From positions 124,001-188,000 of the forward strand of contig JAHCBA010000008.1 of NCBI GenBank assembly GCA_019634625.1: a stretch of 64,000 nt of DNA, in the 5' to 3' direction. Below the pieces are notes generated by a model that saw only the letters and a list, made by a program, of their open reading frames with translations, was not told where the DNA came from and ran no database searches. This stretch comes from Verrucomicrobiia bacterium. GTDB lineage: Bacteria > Verrucomicrobiota > Verrucomicrobiia > Limisphaerales > CAIMTB01. A program made the position numbers and the translations under genes. This document shows, piece by piece, positions 7,819 through 15,896 of the stretch (its first letter is position 1; each line of letters starts with the position of its first letter).

Positions 7819-9026
7819 GCGGTCCCTCCCGCCTCCGACTCCACCTCTCCCCGGCCGCCGTCCGCGCCGTCCGTCACGGTCACCCCTGGATCTATCCGGA
7901 CCGCATCCGCACCCACAACCGGCCGGGCGACATCGGAGACCTCGCCGCCCTCTACGATCCCCAGGACCGCTTCCTCGGCCTCGGCTTCTTCGATCCCGAG
8001 TCCCCCATCCGCGTCCGTGTCCTCCATGCCGGTCCTCGCGTTACCCTCGACGACGCCTGGTGGAGCCGCCACCTCGACCAGGCTCTCGAACGGCGCCTGC
8101 CCTTCTTCGATCCCGCCCTCACCACCGGCTGGCGCTGTCTCCACGGCGAAAACGACGGCTGGCCCGGGCTCGTCCTTGACCGCTACCACGACCGCTTCGT
8201 CCTTAAGCTCTATTCGACCGTCTGGCTCCCCCGGCTCGAACCCGTCGTCGCGCTCCTCGTTCACCGCCTGCACCCGCGCTCCCTCATCCTCCGCCTCAGC
8301 CGCAACATCGCCCCGCTCGCCCGGGATCGCTTCCATCGCCGCGACGGCGACACCCTCGCCGGTGAACCCGTCACCGAACCCGTTGTATTCCTCGAACACG
8401 GCCTCCGATTCGAGGCCGATCCCGTGCGCGGGCAGAAGACCGGCTTCTTCCTCGATCAGCGCGACAACCGCCATCTCGTCGGGTCCCTCGCCGCCGGCGC
8501 CGCCGTCCTCAACGCCTTCAGCTTTTCCGGCGGCTTTTCCCTCCACGCCGCCCGCGGCGGCGCCCTGTCCATCACCGACCTCGACATCAGTCCCCACGCC
8601 CTCGCCGCCGCCCGCCGGAATCTCGCCCTCAACCAACACCTTCCCGAGGTCTCCGCCGCCCGCCACGAAACCGTTCAGGCCGACACCTTCGACTGGCTCG
8701 CCCAGTCCACCGCCCGCTCCTTCGACCTCGTCATCCTCGATCCCCCTTCCATGGCCCGACGCTCCGACGAGAGGGACGGCGCCCTCGCTGCCTACGCCCG
8801 CCTTGCCCGCCTCGGCGCCCCCCGCGTCCGGCCCCGCGGCTGGTTCGTCGCCGCCTCCTGTTCGGCCCACGTCGCCGCCCCCGACTTCTTCGAAACCGTC
8901 CGCCGCGAGACCCGGCGTTCCGGCCTCCGCTTCACCGAATGGCGCACCACCGGGCATCCCCTCGATCACCCCGCGACCTTCCCCGAAGCCCATTACCTCA
9001 AGGCGATCTACCTCCGCCGCCTCTGA
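7815..9026 (+). CDS. RlmI-like class I SAM-dependent rRNA methyltransferase
   Basis: A 403-residue protein of the RlmI/YccW family, whose characterised member makes m5C1962 in 23S rRNA. It has an N-terminal PUA-like domain (VRHGHPWIYPDRI, about residue 18). A middle domain ends at GQKTGFFLDQRDNR (about 206-219). The Rossmann methyltransferase core follows, with NAFSFSGGFSLHAA (about 235) and the catalytic-loop segment VILDPPS (about 310). Family members contain a catalytic Cys late in the fold; SCSAHV (about 350) fits. The start overlaps the sulfatase stop by four bases, so the two are translationally coupled despite unrelated functions. Confidence 0.9.
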   Translation: MSGPSRLRLHLSPAAVRAVRHGHPWIYPDRIRTHNRPGDIGDLAALYDPQDRFLGLGFFDPESPIRVRVLHAGPRVTLDDAWWSRHLDQALERRLPFFDPALTTGWRCLHGENDGWPGLVLDRYHDRFVLKLYSTVWLPRLEPVVALLVHRLHPRSLILRLSRNIAPLARDRFHRRDGDTLAGEPVTEPVVFLEHGLRFEADPVRGQKTGFFLDQRDNRHLVGSLAAGAAVLNAFSFSGGFSLHAARGGALSITDLDISPHALAAARRNLALNQHLPEVSAARHETVQADTFDWLAQSTARSFDLVILDPPSMARRSDERDGALAAYARLARLGAPRVRPRGWFVAASCSAHVAAPDFFETVRRETRRSGLRFTEWRTTGHPLDHPATFPEAHYLKAIYLRRL

Positions 9027-9450
9027 CATCCCCTCCCTCTGCCCACGATGGAGTCGCGGCGGTCACAGCTCAGTAAAATTTCTGTTGCCGACGATTCGAT
9101 CCGGCGTTACAGAGGTCATCGCAGAGCGTCAATGAGGACTTTACTCGGAGACGTCATGGTGGAGCCGAAGCCCCTTCCCCCAAGAGGCGATTCCAACGGC
9201 GCCATCTCCTTCCAATCGGGTGGCGATCCCACCCACCAACACCCAACGAATCGTATCATGGCGAAGTCCAACGAACAAATCGTGGAAGTGATCCAAAGCC
9301 ATCGGCATCACCTCAGGCATGTCGATACCCGGCCCCAGAAGGCGCACAAACATCGCTACGAACGCCGCAAGATCCGGGAGTTCATCCGATCCAGCGATTG
9401 GGATGGCGAACCCATGCAGGCCTGAACCAACCTTCCAACCCAATTCTACG
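9027..9450. other. Low-GC gap with ambiguous short reading frames
   Basis: No gene is firmly supported. On the plus strand a frame ending at 9425 (internal ATG at 9258, 55 residues, basic, starting MAKSNEQIVEV) stops 25 bases before a strong terminator hairpin. On the minus strand a frame at 9141-9443 contains IRWVLVGGIATRLEGDGA, which resembles the start of minimal nucleotidyltransferases but lacks the downstream GSxRxxxDxD motif. Either could be real, decayed or chance. The base composition is less GC-rich than the flanks, so an expressed non-coding RNA ending at the terminator is also possible. Confidence 0.35.
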
Positions 9451-9481
9451 AAAGGGCCGCGCCGGGGGGGCGCGGCCCTTT
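9451..9481 (+). terminator. Strong hairpin terminator
   Basis: A perfect 13-base stem (AAAGGGCCGCGCC paired with its complement) encloses a five-G loop and ends in TTT on the plus strand (AAA before the stem also gives a T run for the minus strand). It is the most stable simple hairpin noticed in the window. It lies about 50 bases before the insertion sequence, downstream of the unassigned transcribed-looking region. It would end plus-strand transcription from the methyltransferase gene or from the gap. Confidence 0.75.
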
Positions 9482-9534
9482 CCTCGTCGCCGCATCCATG
9501 CCCGTGCGGCCAAGGGCGAGCCGGGGCGCTTCAC

Positions 9535-11248
9535 CCTAGAAACGGCAGTTCGCTGACTTGCCAATGGGGTCAAGCGACTGGTGTCGTTGGGGATGCCGCT
9601 GCAAATCGCTCGGGTAGAGGCTCACCCACCGGGTGAACTCGTCGATGGGAAGCCAGAGCCGCGTTTTGTGCTTCCCGAATCGCTCGCCGTCGACACCGAG
9701 GGCCGGCGCTTCCACGTCGAATGGGATCCCCAGGCGCCGGTGACGCCGTTGGGTCAGTTGGTCTTCTTCAGCCAGTTCCTCGCCACCGGCGGACTGTTCC
9801 AGAATTGGGTCCGAAGCTGCCCGCTGCGCTTCGAGAGTCCGCGGGCGCCCTCGCTGACCGATCTGTTGGGCACCATCACGCTGTCGATCCTGGCGGGACA
9901 ATTCCGCTACGCGCACATCACGGCGCTGCGTGCGGACACCGTCAATCCGCAGGGTCTTGGAATGACCAAGGTCTGCAGCGAGGACAGCGTGCGGCGCGCG
10001 TTCAAGGACGCCGATGCGCAGGCCTGTGCGCGATGGCAGCGCGACGCCTTGCAAGAGACCTGGCTGCCGGCCCTGCGTCACCCGTGGGTGATGGATCTGG
10101 ACGTCACCATCAAGCCGATCTACGGGCACCAGGAAGGGGCCGAGATCGGCTACAATCCCCACAAGCCCGGCCGTCCCAGCCACGCCTACCACACGATGCT
10201 GGTCCGCGGTCTTCGCCTGGTCTTGGACGTGGAAGTGCGAGCGGGCAAGCAGCACGCTCCGGTGCATGGGCGGGCGAGTTTGTGGCGGGTGTGGGAGAGT
10301 CTGCCGCCGGAATGCCGTCCCTGGCTGATGTGCGGGGATACTGCGTACGGCAACGAGGAGTTGATGGCGGAGTGCGAGGCGCACGCGGTGAAGTACCTCT
10401 TCCGGCAGCGACAAACTCGCGGGGTCAAGCAGTTGATCGCGTCGCTGGAGCGTCAGGGCGGTTGGCGTCCCACGCTCAACGGGTGGGAGGGGGTGGAAGG
10501 ACAACTGTGTTTGCAGGGGTGGAGTCAGAAGCGACGGGTGGTGGTGCTGCGACGGCAACCGTCTCCGCCGCCAGCCCGGCCCTGCCTTGGGGACGGAAAG
10601 GTGGGGCAATTGGCGCTGTCGATCAGCGTGGTGGAGGCTCCAGCCTACGAATACCAAGTCCTGGTGACCAATCTGAGCGACGAGATCGTGACGATCGCGG
10701 ATCTGTATCGGCAGCGGGCCGATGCGGAGAACACGTACGACGAACTGAAGAACCAGTGGGGTTGGGGAGGGTTCATGAGCAAAGATCTGCTGCGCTGCCA
10801 GGTGGCGGCGCGCAACGTGGCCCTGATCTACAACTGGTGGAGCCTGTTCGTCGCGTGCGCCCAACCGGATCGGGGGCGGGAGGCGATTACGAGCCGACCG
10901 TTGTTGTTGTGCGCGGTGGGACGGCTCATCGAGAGCGGGCGCCAGTTGGTGCTTCGGCTGACCAGCACGCACGGGCAAGCGGCGGAAGCGCAGCGCTTAC
11001 TGACGGGATTGAGCCTGTTTTTGAGCGGGCTGAGGAATACTGCGGAGCAGTTGAGTCCGGCGCAGTGTTGGGAACGAATCTGGGATCGGATCTTGTCGCC
11101 GTGGCTGCGTCCAACCGCGGCACTGCCGGCACCGAGCGGGTGAGGTGGCCGACCAAAACGACGGCGCCGGGGAGATCTTGGGGGGTAAGCGGACGCCGCG
11201 AGCGTCCGCGTCGGCCAAGCGCCGCCTCAGTCAACTGCCGTTTCTAGG
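9535..11248 (+). mobile_element. Complete IS1380-like insertion sequence with target duplication
   Basis: The element is 1714 bases. Its terminal inverted repeats start CCTAGAAACGGCAGTT at both ends (16 of 16, then CTGA after two mismatches). The 5 bases TTCAC flank it on both sides (9530-9534 and 11249-11253), the expected short target duplication. IS1380-family elements have ends beginning CC and duplicate 4-5 bases. One transposase gene fills the element. Intact ends, duplication and reading frame suggest a recent, possibly active insertion. It landed between a terminator hairpin and the convergent end of the zur gene and disrupts no recognisable gene. Confidence 0.92.
9581..11143 (+). CDS. 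IS1380/IS4-type DDE transposase
   Basis: A 520-residue DDE transposase that cuts and joins the ends of the surrounding element. The first catalytic Asp is in MDLDVTIKPIYGHQEGAE (about residue 172-180), followed by GYNPHKPGRPSH. The second is in CGDTAYG (about 251). The Glu is in RADAENTYDELKNQWGWGG (about 379-397). These three blocks are typical of IS1380-like enzymes. The start is GTG at 9581, with an in-frame ATG at 9593 as alternative. No frameshift or internal stop is seen. Other long frames across it on both strands are compositional shadows. Confidence 0.93.
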   Translation: MSLGMPLQIARVEAHPPGELVDGKPEPRFVLPESLAVDTEGRRFHVEWDPQAPVTPLGQLVFFSQFLATGGLFQNWVRSCPLRFESPRAPSLTDLLGTITLSILAGQFRYAHITALRADTVNPQGLGMTKVCSEDSVRRAFKDADAQACARWQRDALQETWLPALRHPWVMDLDVTIKPIYGHQEGAEIGYNPHKPGRPSHAYHTMLVRGLRLVLDVEVRAGKQHAPVHGRASLWRVWESLPPECRPWLMCGDTAYGNEELMAECEAHAVKYLFRQRQTRGVKQLIASLERQGGWRPTLNGWEGVEGQLCLQGWSQKRRVVVLRRQPSPPPARPCLGDGKVGQLALSISVVEAPAYEYQVLVTNLSDEIVTIADLYRQRADAENTYDELKNQWGWGGFMSKDLLRCQVAARNVALIYNWWSLFVACAQPDRGREAITSRPLLLCAVGRLIESGRQLVLRLTSTHGQAAEAQRLLTGLSLFLSGLRNTAEQLSPAQCWERIWDRILSPWLRPTAALPAPSG

Positions 11249-11299
11249 TTCACCCACTCCACCCCGCCAGAACCACCCGTCCCGGCCTGCCCCACCCGG

Positions 11300-11758
11300 C
11301 TACTGGCATCGCGGACACAACCCAAAGAATTCGAGCTTGTGCGTCACGCTCTTGAAGCCGTTCTGCTCCGCAATTCGCGCCTCCCACTCCGCCGCCAGGC
11401 AATCCTCAATCTCAATCACCGCCGAACAGCCCGTGCAGACCAAATGATGATGGTGCCCGGCCGGGCAATCCCTCGCCACTTCGAACCGTGCCACCCCATC
11501 GCCAAAATCGTACCTCGTCACCAATCCGAGGTCCTCCAGCAGGTGCAGCGACCGGTACACCGTCGCGAGGTCACATTCGCCAGCCGGCAAAGCCGCGAAA
11601 ATCTCCTTGTTGGAAAGCGGATGCGGATGACCCTGCAACACCTTGAGGATGGCCTGCCGCGGACCCGTCACCCGCCGGGCATCCCGCCGCAACCGCTCCG
11701 TCAAGTCGCCAAGCTCCGGGCGCCTGGACGGACCGTGTTGATGGGAAGGACAGCTCAT
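11300..11758 (-). CDS. Fur-family metal regulator, probably Zur
   Basis: A 152-residue Fur-family repressor. The winged-helix part includes VTGPRQAILKVLQGHPHPLS (about residues 31-50) and DLATVYRSLHLLEDLGLV (about 67-84). The dimerisation and metal part has a HHHHLVCTGC stretch (about 107-116) and a final CPRC. These two Cys pairs form the structural zinc site of the family. It is last in an operon with znuA, znuC and znuB and overlaps the znuB stop (ATGA), so zinc is the likely effector and Zur the likely subtype. Direct evidence for zinc specificity is absent. Confidence 0.88.
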   Translation of the reverse strand: MSCPSHQHGPSRRPELGDLTERLRRDARRVTGPRQAILKVLQGHPHPLSNKEIFAALPAGECDLATVYRSLHLLEDLGLVTRYDFGDGVARFEVARDCPAGHHHHLVCTGCSAVIEIEDCLAAEWEARIAEQNGFKSVTHKLEFFGLCPRCQ

Positions 11759-12582
11759 GACGACACCCTGGGTCCGGAACGCTGCAGACCCGTCAGCCGG
11801 TTGATGACCAAAGCCATCAGAAACAGCCCGATGGCCAGCAGGACGATCGCCGGACCGCACGGCAAATCCGCCGTATAAGACAGCGTGACGCCCGCGCCGC
11901 CAGCCAGCAGCCCGAAGGCGATCGCCAGCCAGATCTCCTGCCGCAGGTTCCGTCCCAGCAAACGGGCCGCCGCCGGCGGAATCACCAGCAAGGCCCCGAC
12001 CAGTAGTATGCCCACCAACCGGATGGTGACGGTCACCGTGAGCGTCAGCACCAGCACAAACCCGTAGTTGTACCAACGCACCGGAATGCCGGAAACATGG
12101 GCCAGATCCTCGCTGGCGGAGAGCAGCGACAGCGGACTCAGAAACCAGGCCGCCCCCACCACGACAACCAGAAGCAATACCCCGGCCACGACCAATTCCG
12201 TGAGTCCGACGCCCAGAATGTCCCCAAACAGCACCCGGTGAAGCTCCACCCGGAATCCCCGGAAACGGCTCATAATGACCGTCCCCACCGCCACCGAACC
12301 GGTCAGCAACAGGGCCATGATCGTATCGCTGTACAGCTCGGTCTTTTCCCGCAGCCAGATGATGGTGACCGCCACCAGGAGGCTCACCAGGATCATCCCC
12401 GGTGTGGGTTCGCTCAACCCAATCAGCATCGCGAAGGCCGTTCCGGCCAGCGATGCATGGGCCACGGTGTCGCTGAAGAAGGCCATCCGCCGGGCGGTCA
12501 CGAACACTCCCAGCAGCGCACAGAGCGGTGCCAGAATGATGGCGCCCAACAGCGCCCGCTGCAGAAACGGTTCACTCAGCAT
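11755..12582 (-). CDS. znuB: Zinc/metal ABC transporter permease ZnuB
   Basis: A 275-residue polytopic permease of the ABC-3 family (ZnuB/MntB/TroC). It has about eight membrane segments and carries FFSDTVAHASLAGTAFAML (about residue 35), typical of the family. It passes metal released by ZnuA across the inner membrane, powered by ZnuC. Its start lies within the end of the ZnuC gene (11-base overlap) and its stop overlaps the regulator gene, so all are on one transcript. Mn or Fe as substrate is possible, but the His-rich partner ZnuA favours zinc. Confidence 0.9.
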   Translation of the reverse strand: MLSEPFLQRALLGAIILAPLCALLGVFVTARRMAFFSDTVAHASLAGTAFAMLIGLSEPTPGMILVSLLVAVTIIWLREKTELYSDTIMALLLTGSVAVGTVIMSRFRGFRVELHRVLFGDILGVGLTELVVAGVLLLVVVVGAAWFLSPLSLLSASEDLAHVSGIPVRWYNYGFVLVLTLTVTVTIRLVGILLVGALLVIPPAAARLLGRNLRQEIWLAIAFGLLAGGAGVTLSYTADLPCGPAIVLLAIGLFLMALVINRLTGLQRSGPRVSS

Positions 12583-13336
12583 GATGATGGTGATAGGAGG
12601 TCACATGCAGCCCATAGGCCTCCCGCAGCGCCTCGCCCCGGATGACCTCGTCCGGAGCCCCCTGGCAGCAGACCCGGCCGTTCAAAGCCACCACCACCGA
12701 GGCGTGCCGATGCACCATGGACAAGTCGTGCGAAACCAGCACGACGGTCAGCGGATGGTTGCGATGAATGTCGGCGATGACTTCGTAAAACGTGCGCTCG
12801 CCCGGGGCGTCCACCCCCTCCGTCGGCTCGTCCAGAAACAGAAGCTGCGGATGGCTCAGAAGGCTGAAGGCAATCAGCACCCGCTGCAGCTGCCCCCCCG
12901 AGAGTCGGGCCATCGGCCGGTCCAGCAAACCCACCACCCCCAGCTCATGCGCCATGGGCGGAAGCTGCCCGTCGAGGGAGAGGTTCGTGCGCCAGAACCA
13001 GTTGCGGGTCTCCGTGCGACGCAGCGACAAGAACTCGCGCACGCTCAGCGGGAGTCCCGTTTCCAGAGCCAGCCGCTGGGGCACATACCCGATCCTGGGC
13101 AGCGCCCGGCGCACGTCCGTCTCGCCCAGTACCCGCATCTCGCCGGACTCGATTGGAATCAGTCCCAGCAGACTCCGCAGCAACGTCGTCTTGCCCGCTC
13201 CGTTGGGGCCTATCAGGGCAACCAGTTCGCCGGTCCCGATATCCAGGTCCACCCCTTCCAGCACCCGCCTCCCCCCAAGGCGCACGTTCAAGCCTCGAAT
13301 CCGGACGGCCAGCGCCTTTTCATTCTCCAAGGTCAT
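12572..13336 (-). CDS. znuC: Zinc/metal ABC transporter ATP-binding protein ZnuC
   Basis: A 254-residue ATPase subunit. The Walker A motif is GPNGAGKTTLL (about residue 43), the ABC signature LSGGQLQRVL (about 144), Walker B LLFLDEPTEG (about 164-173), and the switch His sits in VLVSHDLSMVH (about 198). The chain ends in a short His run (YHHHHAE), consistent with zinc handling. It overlaps znuA (ATGA) upstream and znuB downstream. It energises zinc import by the ZnuB channel. Confidence 0.92.
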   Translation of the reverse strand: MTLENEKALAVRIRGLNVRLGGRRVLEGVDLDIGTGELVALIGPNGAGKTTLLRSLLGLIPIESGEMRVLGETDVRRALPRIGYVPQRLALETGLPLSVREFLSLRRTETRNWFWRTNLSLDGQLPPMAHELGVVGLLDRPMARLSGGQLQRVLIAFSLLSHPQLLFLDEPTEGVDAPGERTFYEVIADIHRNHPLTVVLVSHDLSMVHRHASVVVALNGRVCCQGAPDEVIRGEALREAYGLHVTSYHHHHAE

Positions 13337-14304
13337 GGGATCGTCCCGGGACGCAGGGACGCCTGGAGCGCCTTCAGATTGCGCCGCATGCCCGACTCAT
13401 ACGCCTCCGGCACCAGGTCCCCCGTCTCCAGCGTCTCCAGTGTGGCCACCTCAATCTTCAAGTCGGCGGCCAGGCGCCGGGCCAGGCGCGTCGGTGACCC
13501 GTCCGTGAAAAGCACCCGTACTCCCTCCTGCCGCACCAGGCGCGACAACTCGGCAAGTTCCCTGGCCGATGGCTCCTCCGCCGCCGTGCCTTCCACGACG
13601 CCCACAAGACGCAGGCCGTATCGCTTGGCAAGGTAGGGAAAGGCGTTGTGGTAGGTGATGAACGGCACCGACCGGCGATCATGCAGGCCAGCCGCGTATT
13701 CCCTATGCAGCGCATACAACATCGAGGCGTAGGCCACCGCGTTTTCCTGGTACACCGCCGCCCCCGCCGGATCCATTTCGCTCATCGCCGCGGCCACCGG
13801 TCCAACCGCATGGGCCATCAGCAATGGATCCAGCCAGAAGTGGGGATTCGGGCCCCCATGGTGCGAGTGATCATGGTCGTGCCCGTGGTCGTGATCATGA
13901 TCGTGCCGGCACGCATCGTGAATCAACACCGCCCCCGGAAGGACGGCCCCGGCCTCGACCAACCGCAATCGATCGTTGCCCGACATCCGCCTCAGCCGGG
14001 CCTCGGTCCACCCCTCGAGACCCAACCCTCCGGCAATCAGGACGTCCGCCTCGCGCAGACGCCGCAGGTCCGCAGGCGAAAACTGGAAATCGTGCGGATC
14101 CACTCCCGCGGGCAGCCAGTTCTCCACCGACGCACGCGATCCGGCAATCGCCACAGCCATCGAATGCACCGGAAGGAACGAAGTGAGGACCCTCAGGGCC
14201 GGCCTGCCGTCCGGGGATGCGGCCGCAGCCGCCACCCCGGTGCCGCCAAACCATGCCGACATCACCCACAACGCCACGAGGAAGGAAGGAACCGTCCGTC
14301 GCAT
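13333..14304 (-). CDS. znuA: Zinc-binding periplasmic protein ZnuA
   Basis: A 323-residue substrate-binding protein of the cluster A-I metal transporters. A signal peptide is seen at residues 1-27 (MRRTVPSFLVALWVMSAWFG...). The metal-binding His of the mature part is in HDFQFSP (about residue 68), and a long His/Asp loop (HDHDHDHGHDHDHSHHGG, about 128-145) is followed by NPHFWLDP. Such acidic-His loops are the hallmark of zinc-specific members. The ATG at 14304 is preferred to one at 14331 because the signal peptide begins there. It is first in a four-gene operon. Confidence 0.93.
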   Translation of the reverse strand: MRRTVPSFLVALWVMSAWFGGTGVAAAAASPDGRPALRVLTSFLPVHSMAVAIAGSRASVENWLPAGVDPHDFQFSPADLRRLREADVLIAGGLGLEGWTEARLRRMSGNDRLRLVEAGAVLPGAVLIHDACRHDHDHDHGHDHDHSHHGGPNPHFWLDPLLMAHAVGPVAAAMSEMDPAGAAVYQENAVAYASMLYALHREYAAGLHDRRSVPFITYHNAFPYLAKRYGLRLVGVVEGTAAEEPSARELAELSRLVRQEGVRVLFTDGSPTRLARRLAADLKIEVATLETLETGDLVPEAYESGMRRNLKALQASLRPGTIP

Positions 14305-14327
14305 AGGGGGCCATCGATACCGCCCTC

Positions 14328-14340
14328 GCAAACCGTTTGC
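14328..14340. promoter_or_regulatory. Candidate operator palindrome upstream of znuA
   Basis: GCAAACCGTTTGC is a perfect 6+1+6 palindrome located 24 bases before the znuA start. Its position, between the ribosomal protein operon and the zinc operon, makes it a natural candidate for the site of the Zur-like regulator encoded in the same operon. I know of no established Zur consensus for this phylum, so the assignment is an inference from symmetry and place. The rest of the 270-base gap shows nothing else recognisable. Confidence 0.45.
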
Positions 14341-14574
14341 AACAACGACGGGGAGTGTGCGGTGAAATGTCAGGGGGCTGCCCCGGGATCGCCAGGGAGA
14401 GGCGTGGGAGGGTTGGCTTGAACCCCGGGTGAGGAGGAGGCCATGAAGAGCCGCCCCCGCCCCGCGTCCTCTCGGTCAGCGAGTCGGGCCGTTCAGGAGC
14501 AGCCTCCGGAATCCACCCTCTGAATCCACCCTCGAAACGGGGAGTTTCACCCGCTCCGAGTCATCCCGGCTCCT

Positions 14575-14829
14575 TCACTTCATCAACAACATCTGCCGCG
14601 CACGCTTGATCGCGAGCGTCAGGCGTCGCTGGTAATGCGCGGGAAGCCCGGTGTACTTGCGCGGCAGAATCCGCCCCTGCTCGGTAACAAACTGGCGGAG
14701 GAGGTTGACGTTCTTGAAGTCCAGCGCATCGACCGTGAAGTCGATCTTGGGCTTGGGCCTGGGGGTGCGGGTTTCGGCGCTCCGGGAACGAGGCCCGGAA
14801 TCGCGATCGGCGTGGGTCTTGCGAGGCAT
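14575..14829 (-). CDS. rpsR: 30S ribosomal protein S18 (no zinc ligands)
   Basis: An 84-residue S18. The conserved core runs from [20 protein letters not shown] (about residues 36-55) to [15 protein letters not shown] (about 65-80). The N-terminal extension is Arg/Lys/Pro-rich. There is no Cys at all, so this is the zinc-independent form. It lies six bases after rpmG and is the last gene of a three-gene run (DksA-like, rpmG, rpsR), with znuA following after 270 bases. Confidence 0.95.
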   Translation of the reverse strand: MPRKTHADRDSGPRSRSAETRTPRPKPKIDFTVDALDFKNVNLLRQFVTEQGRILPRKYTGLPAHYQRRLTLAIKRARQMLLMK

Positions 14830-14835
14830 ACGCGC

Positions 14836-15003
14836 TTACTTGATCTCGCGATGGAGGGTGTGGCGGCGGAGATGCTTATTGAATTTCATCAACTCGAGCT
14901 TCTCCGTCTTGAGCTTCTTGTTGCGAGTGGTGGTGTAGCGGCTGGGGGATCCCCCCTCCTTGCGCGCTTCCGTGCACTCGATGGTCACAATTTCGCGGGG
15001 CAT
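14836..15003 (-). CDS. rpmG: 50S ribosomal protein L33 (zinc-ligand-free form)
   Basis: A 55-residue gene missed by length filters. It reads [18 protein letters not shown]..., then [18 protein letters not shown], and ends [11 protein letters not shown], all typical of L33. Only one Cys remains (in IECTEA), so the four-Cys zinc site of the C+ form is absent. It starts two bases after the end of the DksA-like gene and is followed six bases later by rpsR, so the three are co-transcribed. Confidence 0.93.
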   Translation of the reverse strand: MPREIVTIECTEARKEGGSPSRYTTTRNKKLKTEKLELMKFNKHLRRHTLHREIK

Positions 15004-15005
15004 GG

Positions 15006-15590
15006 CTATTCCTTTTCCTTGGAGGGCTTCTCCTCAACCTCGTCGTCTTCCTCGATCTCCGCCGGGGCACCGGCGTCCAGAGTGCCCAGCGACCCAAGCC
15101 GGCGATGGCGCAATGCGCCCTCACGTTCCAACTGAGCCTGGGCCTCGACGGTGAACCGCGCCCACGGAATGGCATCCAGCCGCGCCTTGGGAATCGCCTT
15201 TCCGGTCAGCTCGCACACACCGTAGCTGCCCCGCTCAATCCGCTTGAGCGCCTCGTCGATCTCGTAAATCGCGTCCTGATCGCTCGATAGCAGGCTGAGC
15301 GCGAAGTCGCGGTCGAAATTGTCCGTGCCCGAATCCGCCATGTGCATGCTGTACCCGGGCAACTGTTCCGCCGATTCCTTGGCCAGCCCGTTCATCTGCC
15401 GGACCAACTGCTCCCGCAGATCCAGAAGAATCTGGCGATACCGTTCCCACTCGGGGTCGATCGCCCGCGAGGTGGCGGCTCTTGGACTTGGCCCACCCCC
15501 CCCGAGGATCGCCGCAGCCGTGGCCGTGCCCACAATCTTGCCCCGGCTCCCTCCGGCCGCTTTCTTGACGGGTTGCTTCTTGGAGCTCAC
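15006..15590 (-). CDS. DksA/TraR-family protein with degenerate zinc finger
   Basis: A 194-residue RNA-polymerase-binding protein of the DksA/TraR family. A Lys/Ala/Gly-rich N-terminus precedes a coiled-coil region ([20 protein letters not shown], about residues 48-67) and [17 protein letters not shown] at the tip (about 95-111). The finger region reads [20 protein letters not shown] then [13 protein letters not shown]: of the four canonical Cys only the first remains, the others being Thr, Thr and Ala. DksA modulates transcription with ppGpp. The GTG at 15590 is chosen because upstream frame up to 15743 runs into the palindromic repeat. The C-terminus is acidic. Confidence 0.85.
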   Translation of the reverse strand: MSSKKQPVKKAAGGSRGKIVGTATAAAILGGGGPSPRAATSRAIDPEWERYRQILLDLREQLVRQMNGLAKESAEQLPGYSMHMADSGTDNFDRDFALSLLSSDQDAIYEIDEALKRIERGSYGVCELTGKAIPKARLDAIPWARFTVEAQAQLEREGALRHRRLGSLGTLDAGAPAEIEEDDEVEEKPSKEKE

Positions 15591-15737
15591 GTCGATGGTT
15601 CCTGGATGTCTCTCCGTTTTGACAGCGTTACAGCCCCCCGCACCACTCGACGCCCTCGTGGAGCGGTGCAAGGGCCGGGGACGATACCAGAGGCGAGATC
15701 GGGCGCCACAAAAATCGGAGTGCCGCATGCGCAGACG

Positions 15738-15828
15738 GTGCATCCCGGAGTTGTGGGGGAGGAGGCAGCGAATCGGAGGGACGAGCTCTGCGAGTCCTCA
15801 ACCCAACGCGCCACACCCCTCTTGCCGG
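15738..15828 (+). repeat. Long palindromic repeat, copy B (left part only)
   Basis: This copy has the left outer arm (GTGCATCCCGGAGTTGTGGG), the spacer and the left inner arm (CGGAGGGACGAGCTCTGCGA). It continues to about the ACGCGCCACACCC loop, after which similarity to the other copies ends. The right half is lost or replaced by unrelated GC-rich sequence. It lies between the divergent DksA-like and ftsH genes, ending about 70 bases before the ftsH ATG. Confidence 0.85.
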
Positions 15829-15896
15829 CTGTACCGCCGGCGCTGCGGTGCATTGCACCGCCCGGAACCCGATGCTAACGTCCGCGCCACAAGTCC

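Noticed and set aside
9141-9443. Minimal nucleotidyltransferase gene on the minus strand (VLVGGIATRLEG)
   Set aside because: Only the first motif resembles the family; the catalytic GSxRxxxDxD part is missing and a terminator sits upstream. Kept only as an ambiguous region.
9536-11247. Long alternative frames over the insertion sequence (minus 9536-10978, plus 9721-11247)
   Set aside because: Neither has transposase motifs. The 9581-11143 frame carries all three catalytic blocks.
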